Positions 1-9,457 are shown, counted from the first letter of the stretch. The stretch is DNA of 39,830 bases from Verrucomicrobiota bacterium (GCA_016935555.1 JAFGQR010000116.1:1-39830); one strand, 5' to 3'. Made by a program: numbers and translations. The notes: generated by a model not told the origin, from the sequence alone.

Positions 1-236
1 AACGCGTCCCTACCAGCGCGAAGCGCGGCCCCTGGCTTTCCGTTGCGCCTCTCCTGTGACGGCGCGATGGGGACATCGCGCCCTACCCGGTTCATGGCCT
101 CGATTCACGTCCGATCTTCGGAGGTATTCCCTCCCCATGCGATACCGGCGTTCGGTTTGACACCGGCGCCGTTTTGTTGTGAGATGCGCGCGCAATGACG
201 TGTGAGACTATGAACCCACCACATCGCGTTCGATTC
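1..236. other. Left-edge intergenic region
   Basis: No gene is supported here. The sequence holds a short perfect inverted repeat (annotated separately at 61-82) and GC-rich filler. The open frames crossing it on the minus strand are shadows of the downstream glycosidase gene. It should contain the promoter of that gene, but I cannot point to a convincing -35/-10 pair. Confidence 0.5.
61..82. repeat. 9-bp perfect inverted repeat (hairpin)
   Basis: GGCGCGATG and CATCGCGCC are perfectly complementary around a four-base loop. No T-run follows, so this is not a canonical intrinsic terminator. It is followed by CCTACCC, and a related CGTCCCTACC string occurs at positions 5-14. That pattern suggests a dispersed intergenic repeat rather than a site specific to the next gene. 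Confidence 0.45.
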
Positions 237-1973
237 ATGGAACCAAGGATCTTCACCACCTGCGCGGCGGTCGTGCTGGTCATGGCCGCCGGGCTCGGCA
301 GCCTGGTGGCCGCCGGGCAACCGGCTGCCGTGCCCAAGTGGGGCATGTTTGAAACCGCGCTGGCCAGCTCCGTTCCTTACACCAATGGCCCCCAGCAAGC
401 CAAGGTGGGCGCCCTGTTCACGTCGCCTTCCGGCAAGACCGCGCGCGTGTACGGCTTTTGGGATGGCGGCAACACGTGGCGGCTGCGGTTCGCGCCGAAC
501 GAAACGGGCACGTGGACCTATCGCACCGCCTGCAGCGACACCGCCAACGCCGGTCTCCACGAGCAAACCGGCCGGTTCGAGTGCACGGCGCCCCGCGGCA
601 ACACCCGCTTCGCCCGGCACGGCCCCCTGCGCGTCTCGCCCAATCGCCGCTACCTGATGCACGAGGACGGCACCCCGTTTTTCTGGCTGACCGACACCGC
701 CTGGAACGGCGCGCTGCGGTCCAGCGACGACGACTGGGCCCATTATATCCGCGAGCGCACGCGCCAGAAGTTCACCGGCGTGCAGTTCGTCGCCACCCAG
801 TGGCGGGCTGCGCCCGACGGCGACCGCGACCATCGTCCGGCCTACACTGGCAAGGAGTGCATCGTGATCCAGCCGGAGTTTTTCCAGCGGCTGGACCGCA
901 AGATCAACGCCCTCAACCGGGCCGGCCTGTTGGCGGTGCCCGTCATGCTCTGGGCCATCGCCGGCGGCTCGACCCCCCAGGTGAACCCCGGCGTGTCTCT
1001 TCCCGACGACCAGGCCGCCCTGCTGGCCCGTTACATGGTCGGCCGCTGGAACGCCCATGCCGTCGCCTGGATTCTCGCCGGCGACGGCGATTACCGCGGC
1101 GACAAGGCCGGGCGCTGGAAACGCATCGGCCGCGCCGTCTTCGGCGACCTGCCGCACGCGCCCGTCACGATGCATCCCGGCGGCATGCACTGGGTCCGCG
1201 ACGAGTTTGCCGAGGAACCATGGTACGACTTCGTCGGCTACCAAAGCGGCCACGGCGACAACGACGCCACGTTGAAATGGCTCACCGGCGGGCCTGTGAC
1301 CGAGGACTACGCCAAGCTGCCCCACCATCCCTTCATCAACCTCGAACCCGCCTACGAGAATCACGTCGCCTACCAGTCCCGCAAAACCCACGACGACGCC
1401 AGCGTGCGCCGCGCCCTTTACTGGTCGCTCCTGGCCGCGCCCACCGCAGGCGTCTCCTACGGCGGGCATGGAGTCTGGGGGTGGGACGACGGTACCAAGC
1501 CGCCCACGGATCACGCCGGCAGCGGCACGCCGAAACCCTGGAAGGAAGCCCTTCGCATGCCCGCGGCGGAGCAGATGCCGCATCTCCATGATTTTTTCAG
1601 CGCGGTGGACTGGTGGCGCATGTCGCCGGCCTCCGTGTTCATCGTCAACCAGCCCGGCCAGCAGGCTCCCGGACGGTTCGTCGCCGCCGGCCGCACCTAC
1701 CCCAACGATCTGCTGGTGATCTACGTCCCCGAAGACCGCACCATCGAAGTCAAGCTCGATGCCATGCCACCCTCCCCCCAGGTCACCTGGTTCAATGTCC
1801 GCACCGGCGAGAAAAGCCCCGCCGTCGGCGTCGTCACCACCAGCACCTGCCAGTTCCCGTCACCCGCCGAAGGCGACTGGATTCTTTACATGTACACGCA
1901 GAAGGACACGCCGAAAGAGACGGCCAAGGACGCGGAAAAGCCGAAGCAGACGGAAAAGCCGAAGGGCAAGTAA
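237..1973 (+). CDS. Secreted GH140/DUF4038-type glycoside hydrolase
   Basis: Probable exported glycosidase of 578 residues with the DUF5060-DUF4038 architecture of GH140 apiosidase-like enzymes. I chose the ATG at 237 over those at 195 and 210 because it opens directly into a signal peptide (MEPRIFTTCAAVVLVMAAG). An Ig-like DUF5060 module (about residues 35-110, WGMFETAL, FWDGGNTWRLRF) is followed by a TIM barrel (about 125-430). The barrel has GTPFFWLTDTAW at its start, WILAGDGDY (candidate acid/base Asp) and FINLEPAYEN (candidate nucleophile Glu). A C-terminal beta domain of the 'putative collagen-binding' type follows (about 460-550), then a Lys/Glu/Pro-rich tail of about 20 residues. In characterised GH140 members the substrate is apiose in pectic rhamnogalacturonan II; the substrate here is inferred only by family. 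It converges on the epimerase gene, 64 nt away. Confidence 0.82.
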   Translation: MEPRIFTTCAAVVLVMAAGLGSLVAAGQPAAVPKWGMFETALASSVPYTNGPQQAKVGALFTSPSGKTARVYGFWDGGNTWRLRFAPNETGTWTYRTACSDTANAGLHEQTGRFECTAPRGNTRFARHGPLRVSPNRRYLMHEDGTPFFWLTDTAWNGALRSSDDDWAHYIRERTRQKFTGVQFVATQWRAAPDGDRDHRPAYTGKECIVIQPEFFQRLDRKINALNRAGLLAVPVMLWAIAGGSTPQVNPGVSLPDDQAALLARYMVGRWNAHAVAWILAGDGDYRGDKAGRWKRIGRAVFGDLPHAPVTMHPGGMHWVRDEFAEEPWYDFVGYQSGHGDNDATLKWLTGGPVTEDYAKLPHHPFINLEPAYENHVAYQSRKTHDDASVRRALYWSLLAAPTAGVSYGGHGVWGWDDGTKPPTDHAGSGTPKPWKEALRMPAAEQMPHLHDFFSAVDWWRMSPASVFIVNQPGQQAPGRFVAAGRTYPNDLLVIYVPEDRTIEVKLDAMPPSPQVTWFNVRTGEKSPAVGVVTTSTCQFPSPAEGDWILYMYTQKDTPKETAKDAEKPKQTEKPKGK

Positions 1974-2037
1974 CGGTCGGCGCATCGGGCGCGATCCCGC
2001 GTGTTGCCCTTGGCGGCATCGGCCAGTCAATCCGCGT

Positions 2038-3207
2038 TTACTTCGCCGCAAACGCAAACACCGTCGCGCTGCAAAACGGTTGCCCCGGCCGGATGATGGC
2101 CGATGGGAAGTGAGCGTGATGGACCGCGTCGGGAAAGATCTGGGTTTCGAGGCAGACGCCGCCGTGACGGCCGAATCTGGCGCCGGCGGTGCCTGAGACG
2201 TCGCGGAGGTGGTTGCCCGAGTAAAGCTGAACGCCGGGGGCGGTTGTGGACACCTCCATGACCCGGCCGCTGCGGGGATCTTCGAGACGGGCGAACCGGG
2301 CGGGGCGGCGGCGATCCCCCTTGAGCACGTAGTTGTGGTCGTAGCCGTTGACGCGCGGCTTGAGCTGCTCGATGCGCGCGCCGATGGCCGCGGGCGTGGT
2401 GAAATCGAGCGGGGTGTCCCGCACCCGGGCGATCTCGCCGGTGGGGATCAGCTGGGCGTCGGCGGGCGTGTAAAGGTCCGCGTCCAACCACAGCAGGTGG
2501 TCCAGGATGTCGCCGCTGCCGCCCAGGTTGAAGTAGGCGTGGTTCGTCAGGTTCACCGGCGTCGCGCGGTCCGTCTCGGCTCCATACTCGATGCGCAGCT
2601 CGTTGTCGTCCGTCAGCGTGTAGGTGACCGTCGCGACCAGCCGGCCCGGGTAGCCCTCGTCCCCATCCGGACTGACATGCCGGAACTGGACCGCGGCCCG
2701 GTTCGGGGCGTCCGGCAGCACGCGGCCCTCCCACAGGACCCGGGCGAAGCCCCGCCTGCCACCGTGGATGTGGTGTTCGCCGGCGTTGGCCGTGACGCGG
2801 TGCTCGACGCCGTCGAGACGGAACCGGGCTTGGGCGATGCGGTTGGCAAACCGCCCGATCACCGCGGCGGCGGCCGGATAACCTTTTCGGTAGGCGTCGA
2901 AGGTGTCGGCGCCGAGCACGACGTTGGTGAGGTTGCCCCGGCGGTCAGGCACCAGGACCTCGGTGAGAGTGGCCCCGTAACTCATCACGCGCACCTCCAT
3001 GCCCCGGGCGTTGCGCAGGATGAACCGTGTCACCCCCGCGCCGTCCGGCAGCAGGCCGAACGGCTGGCTCTCCACACGCACCCGCGGGGACGGCTCCTGG
3101 CTCCACCCGATCCCGCCGGCAACCGCGCTCCACACGACGGCCAGCAACAACACCGCATGCCGCCGCCCGCCCCATCCCAAGGTGTCCCCATAAGACGTAT
3201 TCATCAT
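2038..3207 (-). CDS. galM: Secreted aldose 1-epimerase (mutarotase)
   Basis: Interconverts alpha and beta anomers of hexoses. The 389-residue product carries the GalM core. GEHHIHGG (near residue 143) and NHAYFNLGG (near 223) supply the two catalytic histidines, and ETQIFPDAVH (near 354) supplies the general-base Glu. The start at 3207 (tandem ATGATG) gives a hydrophobic leader (HAVLLLAVVWSAVAGG) ending before WSQE, so the enzyme is probably exported, unlike the cytosolic E. coli GalM. An in-frame open stretch continues upstream to 3378, but it overlaps the preceding hydrolase gene and is not conserved-looking. It lies 19 nt downstream of that hydrolase gene on the same strand, so the two are probably co-transcribed and may act on the same extracellular glycan products. 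Confidence 0.88.
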   Translation of the reverse strand: MMNTSYGDTLGWGGRRHAVLLLAVVWSAVAGGIGWSQEPSPRVRVESQPFGLLPDGAGVTRFILRNARGMEVRVMSYGATLTEVLVPDRRGNLTNVVLGADTFDAYRKGYPAAAAVIGRFANRIAQARFRLDGVEHRVTANAGEHHIHGGRRGFARVLWEGRVLPDAPNRAAVQFRHVSPDGDEGYPGRLVATVTYTLTDDNELRIEYGAETDRATPVNLTNHAYFNLGGSGDILDHLLWLDADLYTPADAQLIPTGEIARVRDTPLDFTTPAAIGARIEQLKPRVNGYDHNYVLKGDRRRPARFARLEDPRSGRVMEVSTTAPGVQLYSGNHLRDVSGTAGARFGRHGGVCLETQIFPDAVHHAHFPSAIIRPGQPFCSATVFAFAAK

Positions 3208-3226
3208 CCCGCGCAGCCCGCGTCTC

Positions 3227-5614
3227 TCAGGGTTGTGGTTCGGCCATGGGCCAGTCCAGGTGGCGATGCAGGAACGCATACGTGCCGACGCCGTGAATGG
3301 TGTGTGGGCCGTCAAAGAACTCGATGGCAGTACGGTCGGCGATGCCCAGCTGCGCATAGAAGCGCCGCACCTTGGCATACTCGTACGCCACCCACTCGTC
3401 GGGCGCCACCCCGTCCTGATGGCCGCGTTCGACCATGAACGGACGCGGGGCGATCAGCGCAGCCATCTCGGCGTAGTTGAACGTGTGGCCCAGGTTCCAC
3501 TCGGGCATCTCGTATTCGCCCGTGAACAGGTAGCTGTACGGGGAGTCGACGCTGGCGTTTTTCCTCACCCACTCGTTGAAATCCGCCGAGCAGATCGAAA
3601 GACAGTACCGGTCCAGCAATGCCGGGACGCGCATCGCGGTCTTGCCCCCATACGACAGTCCGTAGAATCCAATCCGCCCCGGGTCCACAAACCGCTGTTC
3701 GCCGAGCCAATCCAAGATCCGGTCGTGCTGGGCGAGAATGACCGAGAACAGCGAGCGCCCCAGCACATTGGCCTGGCGCTGCAGCACCCGGAACCGGTCG
3801 CCGCCGCGATACGGGTTGTGGGGCGCAAACACCACAAAACCGCGCTCGGCCAACCGGGCGGCGAAGGCCTTGTAGGCGCCGTAGCCGCGCGCCTGCGGGT
3901 CGGCCAAGGTGTCCGCCGGCAGCCCCTCCAGCCCGTGCTGGCAGACGACCACGGGCCGGCGTTCGCCGGGTCGGAGGTCTTTGGGCAGCAACAGCACGCC
4001 CCAGGCAAACACATCCGGCCAGACGTCCAGCACCACCTCGTAACCCGTCCACCGGGACCGGTCGTGAATCCGGCGCGTCCGGGCATGGGCCGGCAGCGAA
4101 GCCTTGGGAAACCGCCCGAGCACCTCGTCCCAAAACGCCGCCTTCAAAGGCCCCACCGCCGTCTGCCACTCGGCGGCGGACCGGGCGCGAATGGGGCTCC
4201 AGAAATGCCGGGCGCGGACCGTTTCGGACTGGCGGAGCAGGCGCTGGGTGTGTTCGACCAGTTCGGCCACCTGCGAACGCTGCCGCTCCCCGGGATCGTG
4301 CGCGCGACGCGAATCCACAGGAGCCGCCCCCGACGGAACAAGAGCGGGGTCGGAATCACCCAGGGCGGCAAGAAAGGTGCGAAGCGCCGGGTCCGAACCC
4401 GGCCCGAGGGGCATGCCTTCGTTGCCATAGACATGATCGATGAACGGCCTCCCGAAACCTTGCACCAATCGTTCGGCGCGCTTCACCTCGATCTCCGCAC
4501 GGTTGAAGTCCGGAGTCGCCCACACCCCCGGAGCCGCCCCCCGGCGGCCGCCACGCGGCTCGGGCGGCCCCGAAACCACGGGGGTTCGGCTGTGCTCGAT
4601 GATCAGGGGCCGGGGCGCGATGAGGCTGGCGATCTCGGCGTCGCCGAACTCCCGCAGCAGCCCGAACACATTCCGATAGATCGGCTCCTTCCAAACCTCC
4701 TGGCGCGACCCGAAATAGCCGCTGACCAGCGCCGCGTGAATCCGTGGGTCGAGCGCCGCGGCGTAAAACGCGATCAGCCCGCCTTCCCCATAGCCCGCCA
4801 CCCCAATCCTGACCCCCGGGGCGCCGCCGCCGGCGCGTGGACCGTCGGCTGTCGACCGCAAGTCCCCGAAGCGTGCCAACCAGTCCACGGCGGCGAGGAC
4901 TTTTTGGGCTTCGTAGCCGATGATGTGGCGGCCCAACTCGTAGGCCTGGCGATAAATCCACTCGCGATGCGGTTGGTTGGTGAAACGCCCAAGACGCGCG
5001 TTGCCGGACCAAGTGTCGCTCCGGTCCACCAGGCTCAGCACCAGCACCTGACAACCGTTTTCCGCCAGACGCCGCGCGAACTGGTGCTCGGCCGCCATGC
5101 CCGGAGCCAAACCCGCCAGCATCTCCGGCGTCTGATCCGCGTCCGGGATGGCCACCACACCCACGCCGATGCCCGTCTTGGGCTTGAGCCACAAGCCGTC
5201 CCCATGCACGCCTTCGAACACCGGCCAGCGCACCGCATACACCGTGTAGCTTTCGGTGGCGGCCACCGCCGCCGGTCGGGCCGTCGTTTGCACATAGTCG
5301 AGAGCCGTCACCGGCACCCGCGGATCGACGGCGCCGATGATCGCGCGGAACCGCTCGCGATTGCTGGCAACGGAATCCGCGTAAGCGGCGGGCGACGAAT
5401 AGTCGCGGCGCCAGAACCGTTCGCGCTGCGCGGCGGAACAGTCGATTTCCTGTTGCAGAAAGACGGCGATGCCGGCCACCATGCGCGCCGACAGGTCGCC
5501 CGTCCAATCGAGAGCTTCGGTGCCCGGCAGGCTGGATTGAGTCTGTGCGCCGAGGCGCGCCAATCCCATGAGCGCCGCCAGCGCCCCCGTGGTGAGAAGT
5601 CGAATGAGTCGCAT
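3227..5614 (-). CDS. Secreted tandem alpha/beta hydrolase (acetylxylan-esterase-like), one domain degenerate
   Basis: Exported 795-residue protein built of two alpha/beta-hydrolase domains. The ATG at 5614 (MRLIRLLTTGALAALMGLA) gives a signal peptide; an in-frame ATG at 5641 adds nine residues. The C-terminal domain (about 460-790) has a complete triad: nucleophile elbow GFYGLSYGGKTA (Ser near residue 650), Asp in RGHQDGVAPDEW and His in FDGPHTIHG. The N-terminal domain (about 90-400) keeps the fold's landmarks (KVLAAVDWLARFG, LIAPRPLIIEHS). Its elbow, however, reads GVAGYGEGGLIA, with Gly where the nucleophilic Ser should be (near 273), so it is probably not catalytic. The family resembles AXE1/dienelactone-hydrolase-like esterases common in Verrucomicrobia and Planctomycetes. 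The substrate is unknown; an ester on a plant or algal polysaccharide is an inference from neighbours. It heads an operon with the epimerase. Confidence 0.8.
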   Translation of the reverse strand: MRLIRLLTTGALAALMGLARLGAQTQSSLPGTEALDWTGDLSARMVAGIAVFLQQEIDCSAAQRERFWRRDYSSPAAYADSVASNRERFRAIIGAVDPRVPVTALDYVQTTARPAAVAATESYTVYAVRWPVFEGVHGDGLWLKPKTGIGVGVVAIPDADQTPEMLAGLAPGMAAEHQFARRLAENGCQVLVLSLVDRSDTWSGNARLGRFTNQPHREWIYRQAYELGRHIIGYEAQKVLAAVDWLARFGDLRSTADGPRAGGGAPGVRIGVAGYGEGGLIAFYAAALDPRIHAALVSGYFGSRQEVWKEPIYRNVFGLLREFGDAEIASLIAPRPLIIEHSRTPVVSGPPEPRGGRRGAAPGVWATPDFNRAEIEVKRAERLVQGFGRPFIDHVYGNEGMPLGPGSDPALRTFLAALGDSDPALVPSGAAPVDSRRAHDPGERQRSQVAELVEHTQRLLRQSETVRARHFWSPIRARSAAEWQTAVGPLKAAFWDEVLGRFPKASLPAHARTRRIHDRSRWTGYEVVLDVWPDVFAWGVLLLPKDLRPGERRPVVVCQHGLEGLPADTLADPQARGYGAYKAFAARLAERGFVVFAPHNPYRGGDRFRVLQRQANVLGRSLFSVILAQHDRILDWLGEQRFVDPGRIGFYGLSYGGKTAMRVPALLDRYCLSICSADFNEWVRKNASVDSPYSYLFTGEYEMPEWNLGHTFNYAEMAALIAPRPFMVERGHQDGVAPDEWVAYEYAKVRRFYAQLGIADRTAIEFFDGPHTIHGVGTYAFLHRHLDWPMAEPQP

Positions 5615-5776
5615 GCGTGTGGCGCACGTTACCCGCGCCATCCGTCATGCGTCGAGTGTGGAATCGCAAGGGGCCGCACCTTCCGCCGCGTCTGTGACTT
5701 GTCCTTGCGGAGGGCGGATTGGACTTGCGTTTCGACGCGGGGCGATTCATGTCATGGGGGAACATCGACACCGACC
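5615..5776. promoter_or_regulatory. Divergent intergenic region
   Basis: These 162 bp separate the start codons of the minus-strand hydrolase/epimerase operon and the plus-strand GH5 gene, so promoters for both must lie here or overlap the genes. I see no convincing -35/-10 hexamers, operator palindrome or strong Shine-Dalgarno. The open frames that cross it are antisense shadows. Confidence 0.35.
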
Positions 5777-6898
5777 ATGAATCACTCCACGCCCTGCGCC
5801 TCCATGAACCGCCGTCAGTTTCTGCAACTCGCCGCCACGGCGGCTGCCGCCGGATCGGCGGCGGCGTTGGGCGCGCCTGCGGCCGAGCCGTCGGCGGGCG
5901 TGACCGGGCTGCCCGATCCCAGCCCGTCGCGCCTGCCCCGGTGGCGCGGGTTCAATCTGCTGGAGAAGTTCACCGAGGGCGGCAATGCGCGGTATCGGGA
6001 ATCGGATTTCGAGTGGATGGCGGAGTTGGGGTTCAACTTTGTGCGGCTGCCGATGTCGTATCGGTGCTGGGCGGATCCGAAGGACTGGCTGAGGTTGAAG
6101 GAACCAGTGCTGAAGGAGATTGACGAGGCGGTGGAGTATGGGCGCCGGAACGGTGTGCACGTGAACCTGAATCTGCATCGTGCGCCAGGGTATTGTGTGA
6201 ATCCGCCGTCGGAGCCGCTGGATTTGTGGGCGGACGAGAAGGCTCTGGAGGCGTGTGCGTTTCACTGGGGGCACTTTGCGAGGCGCTACAAGGGCATTTC
6301 GAACCGCGACGTGAGCTTTGATCTGTTGAACGAGCCCAAGGATCTTCCGGAACCGACGTATTTCAGGGTGGTGAAACGGCTGGTGGAGGCGATTCGGGCG
6401 GAGGACCCGGGCCGATTGATCATTGCGGACGGGCTGCGGTGGGGGAACAAGCCGGTGCCGAGCTTGGCGGTGCTGAAGGTGGGGCAGAGCACCCGGGGTT
6501 ATCAGCCATCCCGGATCAGCCATTATCGAGCGAGCTGGATGCGGGGGTCGGACCAATGGCCGGAGCCGACGTGGCCGCTGACGGTGCGGCCCGGGGATGT
6601 GTGGGACAAGGAGCGATTGCGCCGCGAGCAGATCGAGCCGTGGGAGGCTCTGGCGGCGCAGGGTGTGGGGGTGCACGTGGGCGAGTGCGGTGCGTACAAC
6701 CGGACGCCGCACAAAGTGGCGCTGGCGTGGCTGGGGGATTGTCTGGAGTTATGGAAGACCGCCGGCTGGGGTTGGGGGCTGTGGAACTTCCGGGGATCGT
6801 TCGGGGTGTTGGACAGCGGGCGCCGGGACGTGCCGTATGAAGCCTGGCGGGGTCACAAGCTGGACCGGGCGCTGTTGGAATTGCTGCAGGCGCATTGA
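5777..6898 (+). CDS. Tat-exported GH5-family glycoside hydrolase (cellulase-like)
   Basis: Endo-acting beta-glycanase candidate of 373 residues. The N-terminus has a twin-arginine signal, NRRQFLQLAATAAAAG, so the enzyme is probably exported folded by Tat; the alternative ATG at 5804 keeps this signal intact. The mature part is a GH5 TIM barrel. It has RWRGFNLLEKF at strand 1, FNFVRLPMSYRCW, VHVNLNLHRAPGY, the acid/base Glu in SFDLLNEPKDLP, and the nucleophile Glu in VHVGECGAYNRTPH. GWGLWNFRGSFGVLDS closes the barrel. There is no carbohydrate-binding module. The coding strand here is markedly G-rich, unlike the C-rich neighbours, which could reflect a different history. The open frame continues far upstream to 3233, but that part is antisense to the hydrolase gene and is not coding. 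It converges on the GH38-like gene, 30 nt away. Confidence 0.88.
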   Translation: MNHSTPCASMNRRQFLQLAATAAAAGSAAALGAPAAEPSAGVTGLPDPSPSRLPRWRGFNLLEKFTEGGNARYRESDFEWMAELGFNFVRLPMSYRCWADPKDWLRLKEPVLKEIDEAVEYGRRNGVHVNLNLHRAPGYCVNPPSEPLDLWADEKALEACAFHWGHFARRYKGISNRDVSFDLLNEPKDLPEPTYFRVVKRLVEAIRAEDPGRLIIADGLRWGNKPVPSLAVLKVGQSTRGYQPSRISHYRASWMRGSDQWPEPTWPLTVRPGDVWDKERLRREQIEPWEALAAQGVGVHVGECGAYNRTPHKVALAWLGDCLELWKTAGWGWGLWNFRGSFGVLDSGRRDVPYEAWRGHKLDRALLELLQAH

Positions 6899-6928
6899 CG
6901 CGGGTGCAGGTTCGGTGGGGGAACGGGA

Positions 6929-9457
6929 TTATGGGCGGTAGAGCCGCTCGAGGACGGCGGGGTGCTCCGGCAAATCGGGATTGAGGATCATCACCGGGTC
7001 TGTCATCAACGCCTCCGCCAGGCTTTCGGCTTCGGGGCCGCGGGGGTCGAGATCGTCCCGCCAGAGGAGGTCGTATTGGAACTCCATCACGCCGGGGCTG
7101 TCGCCCTGGAAATTCGTATACCAGAAATTGTCATAGACGATGCTGACGAGCCGGCCTGTGTGCGGGGGTGGGCTGGCGAGGCGTGATTTGGGATGCGGTC
7201 CGTCGAGGGTCATGAGGGGTGCGTCGCGGGTGACCCAGAGCCAGTGGCCTTCGGGCGTGGCGTAGTGCGCCCAGCCGTCGATGGCAAAATAATCGCGGCA
7301 CGTTCCGGGCAATTGGTCGTGGAAAGGGACAAACGGCATGCCGCCGCAGCTGAGGCGGGGCAGGGTGCGGTCGCAGGGGACCGGGCAAATGACGCAGAGC
7401 AACTCGGGGTCAAATGAGGACAGGCGGTGGATGCGGACGGTCAACCGGGCGCGCGGCTGGTGTTTCCAGAGTTCGAGGCGGCGCGTGGCCCAGCGCAGGC
7501 GCGGGTGATGGAGTCTCTGGGTGTAGCGCCGGGTGAAGGGGGTGTCATCCGTGACGGCTTGGGCGGCGGGGGTGGCGGTGACGAACTGCAGCTTTTCCCG
7601 CTGGAGCTGCTGGCGCTTGGCGGGGTCGCCTGCGTTCCAAATGTCCTGGAGAGCCCAGCGCGGGGCGAAGGCGTTGACCTTGACGGCGAGCAAATCGCCA
7701 AGACCCTCGGTGAACAACGGCCGGCTCATGCCGGCCCACGTGGCGGCTCGCGGCCAGCCGTGCGCGTCCGTGTCCGTTCGAAGAGCCGACGGGGCGGACG
7801 GCGCGGGATCTTGGGCGGGTTCGGTGCTTAGATGGTAGAGTTTCGCCCCGCCGGCATCCAGGTGCTCCACCCAGAAGCGGGCGAACCGATGGGGGACCTG
7901 GTCGGGGAAGGTGGCGGAGACATCCTCCCCGCTGAGGTCTTCGGGTTTCTGGGGGCGTCCCCACTGCGGGCCCGGTTCGAAGCTCAGCGCCCACCGTTGT
8001 CCGGTGGCCGCATCGATCACGGAACGGCACGGGCTGCGGAGGCAGGAGGCAATCATGGTGGCCCAGCCGCTGAAAGGGGCGTGGGCGGGATTGACGAGCC
8101 AGAGGCCTTCGCGGTCTTGGACGAAGCGGGTGCGGGCGCGTTGGGAGAGGAGCCACTCGGCGAGGGCCATGGGGCGCCAGGCGAAGCGGGCTTTTTCATT
8201 GAACTGGCCTTGGGCGTCGAGGCTGTAGGGCTGGCCGACGCTCATGCCGGAGCCCCAAGTATGTTCGTCGAACAGGCACACGTCCCGGGTCAGGCGGGTG
8301 ATCCGGTCGCGGCTGGCGGCGTCGAGCGGACCCCAGACCTCCGATTGCGCGGCGGCGAGGTGCCGTTTGGCGAACCGGCTCGCGGCGACTTCGCGCGGCG
8401 CGCAAGCGGTGCCGTTGGCCCACCAGTCCGTCCACTCGCCCGCGTGTTCGGGCGCCGTCGGTCCGGCGGCGTTTTCGAGGTCCCGCATGGCCTCGGTGAC
8501 GGTGACGAGGCGGAGCGCGGGCTGGAGGCCGCGCTGGTTCCAGGCATCGGCGAAGTCGGACAGGGGCGGGAATGGGGGGTCGTTGTCGTAGCGCCACATG
8601 CTGGTGATCGACACGGCAACCACGGAGTGCCGGTAGCCGTCGCGCTCGAGCTGCCGAAGTCTCCGGACGCAATGCTGGTGGGCGGCGCGCAGAGAAGCGT
8701 CGTCGGTTCGGAGGATGTCGCCCGCGCGTGGGGGCCGGTAACGGGCGTCGGCCGCGAGGGGCAGGGGACCGCGTCGCCATTCCTGGGTTTCGAAGAAGAA
8801 AAAGCCGTCGCCGTAGCTGAGGCTCAACCAGACAAAGAGCCGGCGGCCGTCGGGCTGTTTCCACCAGAAGGGAGTAAGCCGGGGCAGGGGCGGGCCTCCG
8901 CTGTCGCTGTTGATGCCGGAAAAGAGATACCGGATGCCGCGGTCGAGAACGGCTTTGGCGCCGGCGCGGGGGAAGCCGTTGACATCGTTTTGGACGGCGG
9001 TAAGCGGTTTGAGCTGCGTCCACAAGTCTTCGGGCAGCCAGTGGGTCATCGTTTCCCACTGGTTGCGGTTCAGGAAGGGCGTGTTGTTGAACGGCAGGGC
9101 GGTGACTTCGATTTGTCCACGGCGCACGGCGTCGAGGAACATCTGGCGCCGGGCCGGCGTGGCGGCCTGCCACCAGTCGTTGACGGCCACGGTGGTTTCG
9201 GCCGTCCAGCAGAACCGGGCGCCTTCAGGGCGGTCCCGAGTGGCCTGGGCAGTGTCCAGGGCGATGTCCAGGTAGCGCCGCTGCATGTCGCGGCACACGG
9301 CAGGATGATCCGTGAACCCAAAGTCGGTATGCGAGAAGTGGATCAGGTCCACCTGCCGGATGTGGCTCGGCGCGGCCTCAGGTTCGGCGGCAGGCGCCGC
9401 GCCGGCAAACGGCGCGATGAGCCCGGACAGGACTGCAAGACGGCAAATGGCTTTCAT
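6929..9457 (-). CDS. Secreted GH38-like glycoside hydrolase (alpha-mannosidase-type)
   Basis: Large exported protein (842 residues) with a signal peptide (MKAICRLAVLSGLIAPFAG). The N-terminal part resembles the GH38/57 catalytic fold. LIHFSHTDFGFTDHP (His40, His43, Asp45) matches the metal-binding HxHxD-like motif. VQNDVNGFPRAGAKAVLDRG (about 155-175) carries the candidate nucleophile Asp, and CLFDEHTWGSGMS (about 390-400) a further His/Asp pair. The remaining roughly 400 residues look like the beta-sandwich domains that follow GH38 catalytic domains. The motif is HFSHTD rather than the textbook HxHxDxGW, so this is a divergent subfamily. The exact substrate is unknown; an alpha-mannosidase activity is inferred. 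It is transcribed alone, 87 nt downstream of the metallohydrolase gene, in the same direction. Confidence 0.62.
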   Translation of the reverse strand: MKAICRLAVLSGLIAPFAGAAPAAEPEAAPSHIRQVDLIHFSHTDFGFTDHPAVCRDMQRRYLDIALDTAQATRDRPEGARFCWTAETTVAVNDWWQAATPARRQMFLDAVRRGQIEVTALPFNNTPFLNRNQWETMTHWLPEDLWTQLKPLTAVQNDVNGFPRAGAKAVLDRGIRYLFSGINSDSGGPPLPRLTPFWWKQPDGRRLFVWLSLSYGDGFFFFETQEWRRGPLPLAADARYRPPRAGDILRTDDASLRAAHQHCVRRLRQLERDGYRHSVVAVSITSMWRYDNDPPFPPLSDFADAWNQRGLQPALRLVTVTEAMRDLENAAGPTAPEHAGEWTDWWANGTACAPREVAASRFAKRHLAAAQSEVWGPLDAASRDRITRLTRDVCLFDEHTWGSGMSVGQPYSLDAQGQFNEKARFAWRPMALAEWLLSQRARTRFVQDREGLWLVNPAHAPFSGWATMIASCLRSPCRSVIDAATGQRWALSFEPGPQWGRPQKPEDLSGEDVSATFPDQVPHRFARFWVEHLDAGGAKLYHLSTEPAQDPAPSAPSALRTDTDAHGWPRAATWAGMSRPLFTEGLGDLLAVKVNAFAPRWALQDIWNAGDPAKRQQLQREKLQFVTATPAAQAVTDDTPFTRRYTQRLHHPRLRWATRRLELWKHQPRARLTVRIHRLSSFDPELLCVICPVPCDRTLPRLSCGGMPFVPFHDQLPGTCRDYFAIDGWAHYATPEGHWLWVTRDAPLMTLDGPHPKSRLASPPPHTGRLVSIVYDNFWYTNFQGDSPGVMEFQYDLLWRDDLDPRGPEAESLAEALMTDPVMILNPDLPEHPAVLERLYRP

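Noticed and set aside
3233..5776. 848 open codons upstream of and in frame with the GH5 gene
   Set aside because: Antisense to the hydrolase gene; the GH5 protein has its own Tat signal at the ATG at 5777/5804.
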